A DNA stretch of 61,186 nucleotides, from assembly GCA_016866305.1 (NCBI GenBank), contig VGMX01000015.1, forward strand, positions 1-61,186, in the 5' to 3' direction. Below, piece by piece: positions 36,197 to 45,393 of this stretch. Both the position numbers and the translations under genes were made by a program. The notes beneath the pieces are model-generated. The model was not told the origin of the DNA. It searched no databases and was given only the letters and a program-made list of their open reading frames with translations. Source of the stretch: Chlorobiota bacterium. GTDB lineage: Bacteria > Bacteroidota > Chlorobiia > Chlorobiales > Chlorobiaceae. Position 1 is the stretch's first letter, and every line of letters begins with the position of its first letter.

Positions 36197-38170
36197 ATGG
36201 CAAAAATAGGAGTTTTCGTCTGTCACTGCGGCGAGAATATCGCCTCGAATGTCGATACGGCCAATCTGGTCAGGAAGGTATCGGAACATCCCGGTGTTGA
36301 AGTGTGCGCCGAGTACAAATATTTCTGCTCCGATCCGGGACAGGAAACCGTCAAACGAGCAATCAGGGAAAACGGCCTGACCGGTGTCGTGGTGGCGGCC
36401 TGTTCCCCGCGGATGCACGAAACAACCTTCCGCAAGGCCTGTGCAGAAGCCGGTCTCAATCCCTACATGCTTGAAATGGCCAACATCAGGGAGCATTGCT
36501 CCTGGGTTCACTCCGACAAGGAAAAGGCCACCGAAAAGGCGATCGAGATTACCCGCTCTCTGGTCGAAAAGGTCAAACGCAACAATAATCTGAAACCGAT
36601 TTCGGTGCCGGTCACGCGGCGGGCGCTGGTTATCGGCGGCGGCATCGCGGGCATCCAGGCCGCGCTCGACATTGCCGGAGCGGGGCGAGAAGTCATTCTG
36701 GTCGAACGCGAGCCTTCGATTGGCGGCCACATGTCGCAGCTCTCCGAAACCTTCCCGACGCTCGACTGCTCGCAGTGCATCCTGACACCACGGATGGTGG
36801 AAGCCATCCAGCATCCGAACATCAAGGTACTGACATACTCCGAAGTCGAAGAGGTTGACGGTTATATCGGCAACTTCAAGGCGAAGATCCGCAAGAAGTC
36901 GCGCTACGTCGATATCGACAAATGCACCGGCTGTGGAGACTGTATCCAGAAATGCCCGGTCAAGAAAGTTCCCAGCGAATTCGAATGCGGGCTCGGCAAC
37001 CGGACAGCGATCTACACCCCCTTTGCCCAGGCTGTGCCGAACGTGCCGGTCATCGACACGACCCGCTGCACCTACTTCAAGAACGGCAAGTGCAAAATCT
37101 GCCAGAAAACCTGCCAGATCGAGAACTGCATCGATTTCGGTATGCAGGATACCTTCGAGGAATATGAAGTCGGCGCCATTGTCGTGGCCACCGGCTTTCA
37201 GATCCAGGACACCACCCTCTACGGCGAATACGGCTACGGCAGGTACAAGGACGTGATTACCGGCCTGAGCTTCGAGCGTCTTGCTTCGGCCAGCGGGCCG
37301 ACCAGCGGTGTCATCAAACGTCCTTCGGACGGAAAAGAGCCTGAGACCATCGTGTTCATCCAGTGCGCCGGGTCACGCGACCCCTCCAAGGGCGTCAGGT
37401 ACTGCTCGAAAATCTGCTGTATGTACACGGCAAAACACGCCATGCTTTACGCCCACAAGAATCACGATGGCAGGAGCCGGATCTTCTACATGGACATCCG
37501 TGCGGCCGGCAAGGGGTATGACGAGTTCACCCGACGCGCCATCGAGGAGGATGGAGCCGAATACCTGCGCGGACGGGTCAGCAAGCTGTATGAAGAGAAT
37601 GGCAAACTGATCGTGCGCGGAGTCGATTCGCTGCTCGGCAAACCGGTAGAAATCGCCGCCGATATGGTGGTACTGGCCACGGCAATCGTGCCACAGCCTG
37701 ACGCCAGGGAGTTCGCCAAACGGATCGGCATCGGTTATGACGAATATGGCTTCTACAATGAAGCGCACATGAAGCTCCGACCGGTCGAGACGGCTACGGC
37801 CGGCATCTACCTCTGCGGCGCTTGCCAGTCGCCGAAGGACATTCCGGACTCGGTCGCCCAGGCTTCTGCTGCGGCAGCCAAGGTGCTCGGACTCTTCAGC
37901 CGCGAACAGCTCGAGCGCGAACCGGTGGTGGCCTCGGTCAGCGATGCCACCTGCGCCGGATGCTTTGGCTGCGTCATGGCCTGCCCGTACAACGCGATCG
38001 ACGTGCGCGACATCAACGACCGGAACGGCAACCTCATCAAACAGGTGGCCGACGTCAATCCCGGACTCTGTCAGGGATGCGGCACCTGCGTGACCTTCTG
38101 CCGCTCAAACAGCATTGATCTGGCCGGGTTCACCGAAAACCAGATCTTTGCCGAAATCATGGCCCTTTGA
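36197..38170 (+). CDS. hdrA: Electron-bifurcating heterodisulfide reductase subunit HdrA
   Basis: 657 residues. The N-terminal region has IGVFVCHCGEN and a cysteine block typical of HdrA; the FAD-binding site is IGGGIAGIQAALDIAGAG (about 140-157), with LDCSQCILTPRMVE. [4Fe-4S] motifs include CTGCGDCIQKCPV, CAGCFGCVMACPYNAI and CQGCGTCVTFCRSNSI. HdrA holds the bifurcating FAD that splits electrons between ferredoxin and the disulfide. It is flanked by HdrCB and a MvhD/FlxD-like gene. Length agrees with long methanogen HdrA. Confidence 0.95.
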   Translation: MAKIGVFVCHCGENIASNVDTANLVRKVSEHPGVEVCAEYKYFCSDPGQETVKRAIRENGLTGVVVAACSPRMHETTFRKACAEAGLNPYMLEMANIREHCSWVHSDKEKATEKAIEITRSLVEKVKRNNNLKPISVPVTRRALVIGGGIAGIQAALDIAGAGREVILVEREPSIGGHMSQLSETFPTLDCSQCILTPRMVEAIQHPNIKVLTYSEVEEVDGYIGNFKAKIRKKSRYVDIDKCTGCGDCIQKCPVKKVPSEFECGLGNRTAIYTPFAQAVPNVPVIDTTRCTYFKNGKCKICQKTCQIENCIDFGMQDTFEEYEVGAIVVATGFQIQDTTLYGEYGYGRYKDVITGLSFERLASASGPTSGVIKRPSDGKEPETIVFIQCAGSRDPSKGVRYCSKICCMYTAKHAMLYAHKNHDGRSRIFYMDIRAAGKGYDEFTRRAIEEDGAEYLRGRVSKLYEENGKLIVRGVDSLLGKPVEIAADMVVLATAIVPQPDAREFAKRIGIGYDEYGFYNEAHMKLRPVETATAGIYLCGACQSPKDIPDSVAQASAAAAKVLGLFSREQLEREPVVASVSDATCAGCFGCVMACPYNAIDVRDINDRNGNLIKQVADVNPGLCQGCGTCVTFCRSNSIDLAGFTENQIFAEIMAL

Positions 38171-38237
38171 GGGGCTGAAACTCCGTTGAAGCACGGAAAA
38201 GCAAACCGAACCAAAACCAAGCGACCGAATTCAGCCG

Positions 38238-38687
38238 ATGAGTGAATCATTCGAACCGAAAATAGTGGCTTTTGTCTGCACCTACTGCACCTATGCCGGT
38301 GCCGACCTTGCAGGCACCAGCCGTCTGAAATACGCCCCGAACGTCAGGATCGTGCGTCTTCCCTGCACCGGACGCATCAGCCCGATGTTCATCCTCAAGG
38401 CGCTGCAGAAAGGGGCCGACTCCGTGCTGGTCAGCGGCTGTCATCCGGGTGACTGCCACTTCGCGGCAGGAAACTATCATGCCAGGCGTCGCTGGACGGT
38501 TTTCCGCGCTCTGCTTGCCTTCACGGGCATTCCTGAAGAGCGCATCCGATTCTCGTGGGTCAGCGCCGCCGAAGGAGCCAAGTTTGCCGATCTGATCAAC
38601 GAAATCACCGAGGAGACCAAAAAGCTCGGCCCGTTCACGCAGTACCAGGAACTGCAGAAAGCCATTGAAACCCAGTCTTCGTATTAA
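38238..38687 (+). CDS. flxD: MvhD/FlxD-like [2Fe-2S] protein linking Hdr to its electron donor
   Basis: 149 residues, the length of MvhD. Conserved cysteines: FVCTYCTYAGAD, RLPCTGRIS, VSGCHPGDCHFAAGNY. In methanogens MvhD transfers electrons from the hydrogenase to HdrA; in sulfate reducers FlxD does so from the NADH-oxidising FlxA-C proteins. Placed between hdrA and flxC. The next gene's start (38698) lies 10 bp downstream, suggesting translational coupling. Confidence 0.88.
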   Translation: MSESFEPKIVAFVCTYCTYAGADLAGTSRLKYAPNVRIVRLPCTGRISPMFILKALQKGADSVLVSGCHPGDCHFAAGNYHARRRWTVFRALLAFTGIPEERIRFSWVSAAEGAKFADLINEITEETKKLGPFTQYQELQKAIETQSSY

Positions 38688-38697
38688 GAAACCATTC

Positions 38698-39528
38698 ATG
38701 GGAATACAGGAACAATACAGAAGTGAAGCGGCGGAGCTGCTCTCATCGGGCGAAGTGAAGCTGGTTATCGGCTTCGGAGCCGGCTCGACCGCCGACCGCC
38801 GCCGTCCGCTGTTCGCACGCACACCCGAAGAGAGCGAAAAGCTGGTGCTCGACCAGAATTGCATCGCCAACCTCACGACCTACCTGGTCGCCGGAGGCCT
38901 GCTCACGGACGGCAAGAAGGTTGCCGTCTTCCTGAAGCCGGACGGCATCAGGAGCCTGAACATCCTCATCGCCGAGTCACAGGTCAAGGCCGAGCAGGTG
39001 GTGATCTTCGGCTTCGCGATCGAAAACAACGAAGTAACGCCTCTGGAAGGACGTTCGATCAGTGATTTCGCAAAGCTTGGTGAAAAGCTTCGTACTGCCA
39101 CCCCGCCGCCATCCGTGCAGGAGGAGGCCGAGAGGCTCGAAGCGATGGGCTCTTCCGGGCGTTTCGAGTACTGGAAAGAGCAGTTCTCCAAATGCATCAA
39201 GTGCTACGCCTGCCGACAGGCCTGCCCGATGTGCTACTGCCGCCGGTGCATTGTTGACGTCAACCAGCCGCAGTGGGTCAGCACCTCGTCGCATACCCTC
39301 GGCAACTTTGAATGGAACCTCGTCAGGGCATTCCACCTTGCCGGACGGTGCGCTGCCTGCGGTGCCTGCGACCGGGCCTGCCCGGTGAACATCCCGCTCC
39401 GGCTCATCAACTACCGCATGGGCAAAGAGGTCAAAGAGGCCTTTGATTATTTCGCCGGTGAAAGCAGCGACCAGAATCCCGTCCTCGCCAGCTTCCGCCA
39501 GGACGATCCCGAGACCTTCATTCTTTAA
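38698..39528 (+). CDS. flxC: FlxC-like ferredoxin-type subunit
   Basis: 276 residues from ATG 38698; an upstream TTG (38665) would overlap flxD. C-terminal [4Fe-4S] motifs: CIKCYACRQACPMCYC (about 164-179) and CAACGACDRACPVN. The N-terminal half (VKLVIGFGAGSTADRRRPLF, VLDQNCIANLTTYLV) matches coenzyme-F420-hydrogenase/FlxC-type subunits. It is thought to pass electrons from FlxA to FlxD. Confidence 0.8.
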   Translation: MGIQEQYRSEAAELLSSGEVKLVIGFGAGSTADRRRPLFARTPEESEKLVLDQNCIANLTTYLVAGGLLTDGKKVAVFLKPDGIRSLNILIAESQVKAEQVVIFGFAIENNEVTPLEGRSISDFAKLGEKLRTATPPPSVQEEAERLEAMGSSGRFEYWKEQFSKCIKCYACRQACPMCYCRRCIVDVNQPQWVSTSSHTLGNFEWNLVRAFHLAGRCAACGACDRACPVNIPLRLINYRMGKEVKEAFDYFAGESSDQNPVLASFRQDDPETFIL

Positions 39529-39542
39529 GCATCCTGAAAAGC

Positions 39543-40556
39543 ATGACCAGAATACTTCCCAAGAATAAACTCGACGACTGTATTGCCGCCTGGCAGAAAG
39601 CCGGTTTCAGCGTGCTCGCACCGGTTCAGCGTCACGGCATGAGCAGCTTCGGCGAGGTGCAGAAGGCTTCAGAAATGGCCCTCGACCTCATCCTGACGGA
39701 ACGCACCATCAAGGACCACTTCTTCCCGCAGACCGAACCGCTGATCAAGTACAAGATCAGCAAGCACGACATCGACTCCGAAACCATGACTCCGCCCGAG
39801 AGGAAACGCATCTTCTTCGGCGTCCGTCCGTGCGATGCTTCGGGTCTGGAAATCGACGATCCGCTCTTCGGCTGGGACTACAAGGACGACTACTGGTTCA
39901 GGCGCCGCGAGAACTCGGTGATCGTCTCCATCGCCTGCAGCGAGGCGGACGATTTCTGCATGTGCACCTCGGTGAAGCTCTCACCGGACAGCACCAGGGG
40001 GGCGGACGTGATGCTCCGTCCGCTCTCGGGCGGCAACGGCTGGCAGGTCGAAGCCATCAGCGAACGCGGCACGGCGCTCTGCGACACCGTCTCCTCTTTG
40101 TTGCAGGAGGAGACGGCGCAAGCCGCACCGCTGCCCCGGGTTGACGGGAAATTTGACGTCGAAAAGGTGATGGAGTGGCTCGCCGACAAGGAGAACTTCG
40201 AAAGCCGGTTCTGGAAGGATATCTCCATGCGCTGCATCGGCTGCGGCAGCTGCACCTTCCTCTGCCCCACCTGCCACTGCTTCGACATCCAGGACGAAGG
40301 CGACACCTACCAGGGCATCCGCCGAAAGAACTGGGACAGCTGCTCCTTCGCGCTCTTCACCATGCACACCTCAGGCCACAACCCGAGAAACGCGCAATCG
40401 ACCAGGTGGCGCCAGCGCATCATGCACAAGTTCAATTACTATCAGGGCAAGTTCGGCGTCAACAGTTGCAGCGGCTGCGGCCGGTGCACCCGCCAGTGCC
40501 CGGTGGACATGGGTATTACCGAAACTCTGCAAGCGATTACAAATTTACCGAGGTGA
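39543..40556 (+). CDS. flxB: FlxB-like iron-sulfur subunit
   Basis: 337 residues. Two C-terminal [4Fe-4S] motifs, CIGCGSCTFLCPTCHC and CSGCGRCTRQCPVDMGITE. The N-terminal region has GVRPCDASGLEIDDPLFGWD, typical of sulfhydrogenase-beta/FlxB proteins. It overlaps the flxA start by GTGA (40553-40556). Part of the NADH-oxidising module. Confidence 0.85.
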   Translation: MTRILPKNKLDDCIAAWQKAGFSVLAPVQRHGMSSFGEVQKASEMALDLILTERTIKDHFFPQTEPLIKYKISKHDIDSETMTPPERKRIFFGVRPCDASGLEIDDPLFGWDYKDDYWFRRRENSVIVSIACSEADDFCMCTSVKLSPDSTRGADVMLRPLSGGNGWQVEAISERGTALCDTVSSLLQEETAQAAPLPRVDGKFDVEKVMEWLADKENFESRFWKDISMRCIGCGSCTFLCPTCHCFDIQDEGDTYQGIRRKNWDSCSFALFTMHTSGHNPRNAQSTRWRQRIMHKFNYYQGKFGVNSCSGCGRCTRQCPVDMGITETLQAITNLPR

Positions 40557-41419
40557 CACAAGACCGATACCACACCAACGACATGATCTACACCCCGTTC
40601 CCGATGCGGGTTGTATCGAAGCGTGAAGAGGCCCCCGGCGTCAGGACGCTCAAACTTGAATTCGTTCGCCAGGAGGATCACGAGTTCTTCAAGGCAAACT
40701 ACCGGACCGGCATGTTCGGCCTTTACGGGCTCTTCGGCGAAGGAGAAAGCACTTTCTGCGTGGCCAGTCCGGAAACCCGCAAAGACGCTATCGAATGCAC
40801 CTTCCGGCAGTCGGGCCGGGTGACTTCGATGCTCTCCGGTGTCGATGCCGGTGACCTCGTGACCTTCCGGGGCCCGTATGGCAACTGCTTCCCCATTGAG
40901 CAGTTCTACGGAAAAAACCTGCTCTTCATTGCAGGAGGCATCGCCCTGCCTCCGACACGGAGCGTGATCTGGTCGTGCCTCGACCGGCGCGAGAAGTTCG
41001 GCAGGGTAACCATCGTGTACGGAGCGAGAACCGTTGCCGATCTGGTCTACAAGCATGAGCTGGACGACTGGAAAAAGCGCGACGACGTCAATCTCGTGCT
41101 TACCGTCGATCCGGGAGGCGAAACCCCGGACTGGACCGATCACGTCGGCTTCGTCCCCACCGTACTCGAACAGGCCGCCCCGTCACCGGACAACACCATC
41201 GCCGTGCTGTGCGGGCCTCCGATCATGATCAAGTTCACCCTGATCTCTCTGCAGAAGCTGGGCTTCGATCAGGAGAACGTGTACACCACACTTGAAAACC
41301 GCATGAAATGCGGCGTCGGCAAATGCGGCCGGTGCAACGTGGGATCGGTCTACATCTGCAAGGAGGGACCTGTCTTTACCGCCGCTGAAGTATCGAGGAT
41401 GCCGGAAGGCGATCTGTAG
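40553..41419 (+). CDS. flxA: FlxA-like FAD/NAD(P)H oxidoreductase subunit
   Basis: 288 residues from GTG 40553; ATG 40583 (MIYTPFPMRV) is the other option. Sulfhydrogenase-gamma/ferredoxin-reductase-like fold: FAD-binding segment FGLYGLFGEGES, NAD-binding GKNLLFIAGGIALPPTRS, and a C-terminal [2Fe-2S] motif CGVGKCGRCNVGSVYICKEG. It oxidises NADH and feeds electrons into Hdr. Last gene of the hdrCB-hdrA-flxDCBA cluster. Confidence 0.88.
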   Translation: MTQDRYHTNDMIYTPFPMRVVSKREEAPGVRTLKLEFVRQEDHEFFKANYRTGMFGLYGLFGEGESTFCVASPETRKDAIECTFRQSGRVTSMLSGVDAGDLVTFRGPYGNCFPIEQFYGKNLLFIAGGIALPPTRSVIWSCLDRREKFGRVTIVYGARTVADLVYKHELDDWKKRDDVNLVLTVDPGGETPDWTDHVGFVPTVLEQAAPSPDNTIAVLCGPPIMIKFTLISLQKLGFDQENVYTTLENRMKCGVGKCGRCNVGSVYICKEGPVFTAAEVSRMPEGDL

Positions 41420-41444
41420 GCAACAGGAGACCGAACAAGCTGTT

Positions 41445-41879
41445 TCAGAAACGGATTCGCAACCCCCCGGTCTCTGTTCCGGGTCCGAGATACTCGATTG
41501 AGCGGAGACGGATCATTTCGACCGGCAGATTGTTGTGCCGATCTCCGGTGAGCTCGGTTCTTCCCTTGATTCTGTATTTCGCTCCGGGTTCGAGCCTAAC
41601 GGTGCCCGGCTCGGCGGGTACCGGCACGGCGATCCCCTTCCGGTCGTCCGGAAAATCAACAAACCGGGTCTCTTCAAGGAACACCAGTTCATAGGCGACT
41701 CCCTGCCAGATGATAAAATTCCGGTTTTCGATATCAAGGCCCCGTTCAAGAGAAAATCCACGAAGCGCAACCTCCATATCGAGCCTTCCCTCAACGGTTT
41801 TACCGTAAAACAGTTCACATCCGGCAAGCTGCAACAGCAGCAGAACCGGCATGAAAAAAGGGAAAAAACGCTTCGGCAT
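41445..41879 (-). CDS. Predicted lipoprotein of unknown function
   Basis: 144 residues. MPKRFFPFFMPVLLLLQLAG is followed by the lipobox LAGC. The mature part contains mixed strands (VEGRLDMEVALRGFSLERG, IIWQGVAYELVFLEETRFV, IAVPVPAEPGTVRLEPGAK). I recognise no family. Convergent with flxA, 25 bp apart. Confidence 0.6.
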   Translation of the reverse strand: MPKRFFPFFMPVLLLLQLAGCELFYGKTVEGRLDMEVALRGFSLERGLDIENRNFIIWQGVAYELVFLEETRFVDFPDDRKGIAVPVPAEPGTVRLEPGAKYRIKGRTELTGDRHNNLPVEMIRLRSIEYLGPGTETGGLRIRF

Positions 41880-41971
41880 GGGCTGGCAACTGAAAGGTGA
41901 CGTGAAGGAATTACAACAGATAATGTACGAAATACGGGAAGTTCCTCATGATCACGCCCGGTTGAGGCACG

Positions 41972-43606
41972 CTATCCGAGCATGATCCGGAAAAAACGGC
42001 CCGGCTGATGAAAATCGGGTTGTTCATCTGCCGCGCACCACCAGGGAAACAGGCCGTAACGACCATCGCCAAGGCTTGCGGCACATTGCAGGGAAAGCAC
42101 GTTCCGGTCGAGAAAAGGGTAAAGCAAGGCGTACGAGAAGGTCATGCCGAAACCCTCCTTTTCATGCATGAATCGCCCCACATGCCCTTCCCAGCCCGAA
42201 GCGCAGGGATCGTCATGATGCGGTTCGCGTTTACGGGGAGCTGTGAAACGCAAGGCTACCCAGTCTCCGGACGGCTGCATTTCAAATTCAAGATAGCTGC
42301 AAGCCTTGCCTCCATGCCCGATAAACAGCTCGGATACCGGCTGCTTCCACAACCCGTCAACAAAATCCCCCTCGGAGGAAACCCTTTCCGAATCAGATGG
42401 AACCGGAAAAATACCGGCAGGCGCAACAGTACTCCATTTCAGGAAAGGGTGCATGGGATTCAGGACAGCCTGTTCAACCGGAATCAACTGCTCTATACGG
42501 ACCTCGACTCCCTCAGGAAATGCGAGGCGCCGCCCCGAATATCCGGTAAGGTACCCCCGTAAAAGCGTTTCGGGATATACCCTTTCGGCACCCGCGGCGG
42601 AAATGTCCTTGTCGGGAGGCCAGAGCAGGCCAGCCCATGCCCTGCCGGGCACGGTTTCGGACGGGATCGAAGGCACACCACACGCCGAAAGCTCTGCATT
42701 GCTGAAAAGGCCGGTACACTCGACCTCGAGATCCAGCTCGACCCCCTTTCTGCTCCGGGCCTCATTCCTCATTCTTGCTGCAAGCGCGAGCACATCCGAA
42801 GAGGATGCTTCCGCGGTATTGAAAATGAAATTCGCATGATAAGCGCTTATTTCGGCACCACCTCGACGCATTCCCTTGAAGCCGAGATCCTCGAATATCC
42901 GGCCGCTCGGCTCGCCGGCCCCGTAATTGTTTTTGAAGGTTGAACCGCAGCTTGGATAATCGAAGTGGTGTTTTTCAAGCCGTTCGGCCTCATGGCGCTC
43001 CATCTCCTCCCGAATGGCTGAAGCGGGTTTCGGACAGGGAAAACGCAGCACTGCGGCAACGACGATTTCCGGTCGCCGCATCAGTGCGGTTTGCTTGTAA
43101 CCGAGAAACACCTCTTCACCCGCAATCCACCGGATCCGCCCCTCAAGATCCATAACCACAACCGAAGAGGTCACTGCGGATATCTCTTTGCCGAAACATC
43201 GGGCATTCATGCGGATGGTGCTGCCGATCATACCCGGAAGCCGGTGCAGCCACTCCCCTCCTCCCCGCCCCGCTCCGAGCAGTTCGGCGGCAAGCGCCGT
43301 ATTTTCCACTCCCGCCTCGCAAAACAGCTCCTCAGGCGAGATCCATGTCATCCGCTTCATCCGCTCCATGGAAACCACGATTCCGGGAAATGGGTCATCG
43401 GAAAACAGCATGTTGCTGCCACGGCCCATAACGGCAAGAGGAAGCCGCCGTTCACGGTTCCAGAGCAGAAGATCCCCCAGATGCCGAAGCGTCTCGGGCA
43501 TGGCATACAGTTCCGATCTGCCGCCGATCCGGTAATAGCTTTTTTCCCGGAGAGAGACATCCGGCTCGAAAGGACAGGGAATCTGTAAATCCTGCATCTG
43601 GTTCAC
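41972..43606 (-). CDS. murB: UDP-N-acetylenolpyruvoylglucosamine reductase (MurB) fused to a DOMON-like domain
   Basis: 544 residues. Residues 1-301 are MurB: YRIGGRSEL, VMGRGSNMLFSD, the catalytic serine S222 in SCGSTFKNN, and E295 in LEVECTGLF. It reduces UDP-GlcNAc-enolpyruvate with NADPH and FAD in peptidoglycan synthesis. Residues about 325-544 are extra: VALRFTAPRKREP, MTFSYALLYPFLDRNVLSLQ, WWCAADEQPDFHQPGRF. The PDFH motif and strand pattern match family-9 CBM/DOMON-like domains that bind sugars or haem. Ordinary MurB proteins are 300-340 residues, so the fusion is notable. Cytosolic: no signal peptide. Confidence 0.88.
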   Translation of the reverse strand: MNQMQDLQIPCPFEPDVSLREKSYYRIGGRSELYAMPETLRHLGDLLLWNRERRLPLAVMGRGSNMLFSDDPFPGIVVSMERMKRMTWISPEELFCEAGVENTALAAELLGAGRGGGEWLHRLPGMIGSTIRMNARCFGKEISAVTSSVVVMDLEGRIRWIAGEEVFLGYKQTALMRRPEIVVAAVLRFPCPKPASAIREEMERHEAERLEKHHFDYPSCGSTFKNNYGAGEPSGRIFEDLGFKGMRRGGAEISAYHANFIFNTAEASSSDVLALAARMRNEARSRKGVELDLEVECTGLFSNAELSACGVPSIPSETVPGRAWAGLLWPPDKDISAAGAERVYPETLLRGYLTGYSGRRLAFPEGVEVRIEQLIPVEQAVLNPMHPFLKWSTVAPAGIFPVPSDSERVSSEGDFVDGLWKQPVSELFIGHGGKACSYLEFEMQPSGDWVALRFTAPRKREPHHDDPCASGWEGHVGRFMHEKEGFGMTFSYALLYPFLDRNVLSLQCAASLGDGRYGLFPWWCAADEQPDFHQPGRFFRIMLG

Positions 43607-43810
43607 GACATCAAAGAATTGTTCCGGGATTTTCTGACCGTAACATAACCATCCCGGAAACGTTTCCCAACCACCGCCCGGTTCATTTCACATCGATTGT
43701 CGAAAACCGGACAAGCGCGAACTCCGGCGCTTTTGTATTTCACCCTGCGATACCTGCATTTCTTCACATCCATCCCATCCGTTCCGACGGTAAAACAAGC
43801 TCTGATTGCC

Positions 43811-44551
43811 ATGACAAAAAAGCGTTATGTGCAGGAATAAACCGTTTCCGTCACTATCCCTCCGCGACGCTCAACGGCTGCGTCAATGATGCGAAAGAGA
43901 TGCAAAAGCCACCAAAGAGGCCATCATGGCAAAACTGCCGGCAATGGTCGATGGCGCCGTTGCCGGAAAGCACGATTACCTTGTTTTCAGCTTTTCCAGT
44001 CACGGTACACAGGTCCCCGATGCCGGAGGCGATGAACCGGACAATGCCGATGAGGCTTTCTGCCCTTACGACCTCCAACAGAACGGGGATCACTGGCATC
44101 CCGACCATATCATCACGGACGATGAGCTGAACACCCTTTTCGCTGCCATTTCGGAACAGGTCACCCTTGAAGTGTTTCCGGATACGTGCCACAGCGGAAC
44201 CGGACTGCGGGCTATCGACCTGCTGCTCGATCGCAAACCCCGGTATCTTCCCCACCCCCGTCCCTGGAAGCGTTTCTGCAGCTGCAGCCCCTCAGACCAA
44301 GGGGACTTGCCGATCTGCGCTTGCGCGAGGAACCGCCGGGACACATCCTCTGGGCGGGCTGCAAGGCTGAAGAGACCGGCGCGGATGCGCTCACCTGCTT
44401 TCTCTGCAGGGAAATGCGGGCCTCACGGAGTCACCTGTCAAGGGAAGCACTGCTGAAACAGGTTCTCACGGGACTGAAATCCCGCAGATACCCTCAGACT
44501 CCCCAACTGGAGTGCAATGCCGCAAAAAAAAGTGCCCCGGTCGGTTCCTGA
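43811..44551 (+). pseudogene. Broken metacaspase-like (C14) gene
   Basis: The first frame from ATG 43811 stops after 9 codons (MTKKRYVQE). Shifted frames then give KKALCAGINRFRHYPSATLN and NGCVNDAKEM (caspase N-terminus), then the catalytic part DYLVFSFSSHGTQVPDAGGD (histidine) and LEVFPDTCHSGTGLRAID (cysteine), and finally HILWAGCKAEETGADA through QTPQLECNAAKKS with TGA at 44549-44551. About 30 residues between KEM and TKEAIMAKL appear deleted. Two or more frameshifts plus a deletion make it a pseudogene. The catalytic His and Cys are still visible, so loss is fairly recent. Confidence 0.8.
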
Positions 44552-44560
44552 CCGGGGTTT
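44535..44560 (+). terminator. Rho-independent terminator overlapping the metacaspase remnant's stop
   Basis: CCCCGGTC (44535-44542) and GACCGGGG (44550-44557) form an 8-bp stem with loop GGTTCCT, followed by TTTATT. The stop codon lies inside it. It has an A-rich upstream flank, so it could also act in reverse. Confidence 0.75.
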
Positions 44561-44648
44561 ATTGAAAAATTCTCTATCTTGGTGTCGTCGTACCGGAAAA
44601 CCCGGCAGCCGGCGAAACGTGTTTTCTTAACCTTTGCCTGAACCATCC

Positions 44649-45107
44649 ATGCCAGAGAACCAGCAGAACAAGGTAAATTACGCCCTTGTCCGAATCACCA
44701 CCGAACAGATCAGCCTCTCTCCGGAAAACATCGAGCAGGACAAGCCCGTCAAAATCAATGCCGGCCTGAATTTCGGAATAGATCCCGCCAAGAAGCTGAT
44801 CAAGGTGCTCTTCAAGAACGATTTCGAACAGGAAAACCGTCCGTTCATTACCATAGAGATGAGTTGCATTTTCGCGCTTGACCCTGCATCCTGGGATCTG
44901 TTCATCAACGACCAGCAGGAACTCTTCGTGCTTCCGAAAGGGTTCGCCGGCCATCTGGCCTCCATTGCTGCCGGCACCGCAAGAGGCATTTTACACCATG
45001 CCACGGAAAACACCCCGCTCAACCGGTTCTTCATTCCGGCAAACAACGTGGAAGCGATGATCGGAGAGCATGTGGCCCTGCCCCTGAATCCTGAAGGAAG
45101 AAATTAG
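44649..45107 (+). CDS. SecB-like/DUF protein of unknown role
   Basis: 152 residues from ATG 44649 (MPENQQNKVNYALVRITTEQ). Strand-rich N-terminal half, then GTARGILHHATENTPLNRFF followed by IPANNVEAM. The ARGILH...ENTP-x-N pattern is found in SecB-like proteins of Bacteroidetes/Chlorobi; true SecB is about 150 residues. A chaperone role is possible but not shown. Followed by a strong terminator. Confidence 0.5.
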   Translation: MPENQQNKVNYALVRITTEQISLSPENIEQDKPVKINAGLNFGIDPAKKLIKVLFKNDFEQENRPFITIEMSCIFALDPASWDLFINDQQELFVLPKGFAGHLASIAAGTARGILHHATENTPLNRFFIPANNVEAMIGEHVALPLNPEGRN

Positions 45108-45168
45108 GAAACAGGACGGAGGCACAAAATACGCATGGTATCGCGCCCTCCTCACAGGCCGGAATGAG

Positions 45169-45197
45169 AAGTCCCGGAATAACCGGGACTTTTTTTA
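45169..45197 (+). terminator. Strong intrinsic terminator
   Basis: AAGTCCCGG (45169-45177) and CCGGGACTT (45183-45191) form a 9-bp stem with loop AATAA, followed by a run of T. It ends the plus-strand gene 44649-45107. Confidence 0.9.
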
Positions 45198-45224
45198 TCG
45201 CATCAGTCCGAATCCCCTCTTGTA

Positions 45225-45262
45225 CAAAAAAAGCCGCTTCCTCAAGGATGCGGCTTTTTTTT
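45225..45262. terminator. Bidirectional terminator between the SecB-like gene and tRNA-fMet
   Basis: A run of seven A, then AAGCCGC (45231-45237) and GCGGCTT (45250-45256), then a T-run. On the minus strand it follows the tRNA 3' end by about 5 nt and would end its transcript. Confidence 0.85.
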
Positions 45263-45266
45263 CTTG

Positions 45267-45339
<73 letters not shown>

Positions 45340-45353
45340 GTGTTTGTAATCTT

Positions 45354-45381
45354 AATGTAAGCAATAAATCGTATTCCGCAA
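45354..45381 (-). promoter_or_regulatory. Possible own promoter of tRNA-fMet
   Basis: Minus strand TTGCGG (45381-45376), 16-bp spacer, TACATT (45359-45354), 14 nt before the tRNA 5' end. It would allow the tRNA to be made apart from metG readthrough. Weak match. Confidence 0.35.
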
Positions 45382-45393
45382 AGAATTTTTCAA

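Noticed and set aside
34814-36814. 666-aa minus-strand frame opposite hdrCB/hdrA
   Set aside because: Shadow of two strong plus-strand genes; no domain seen.
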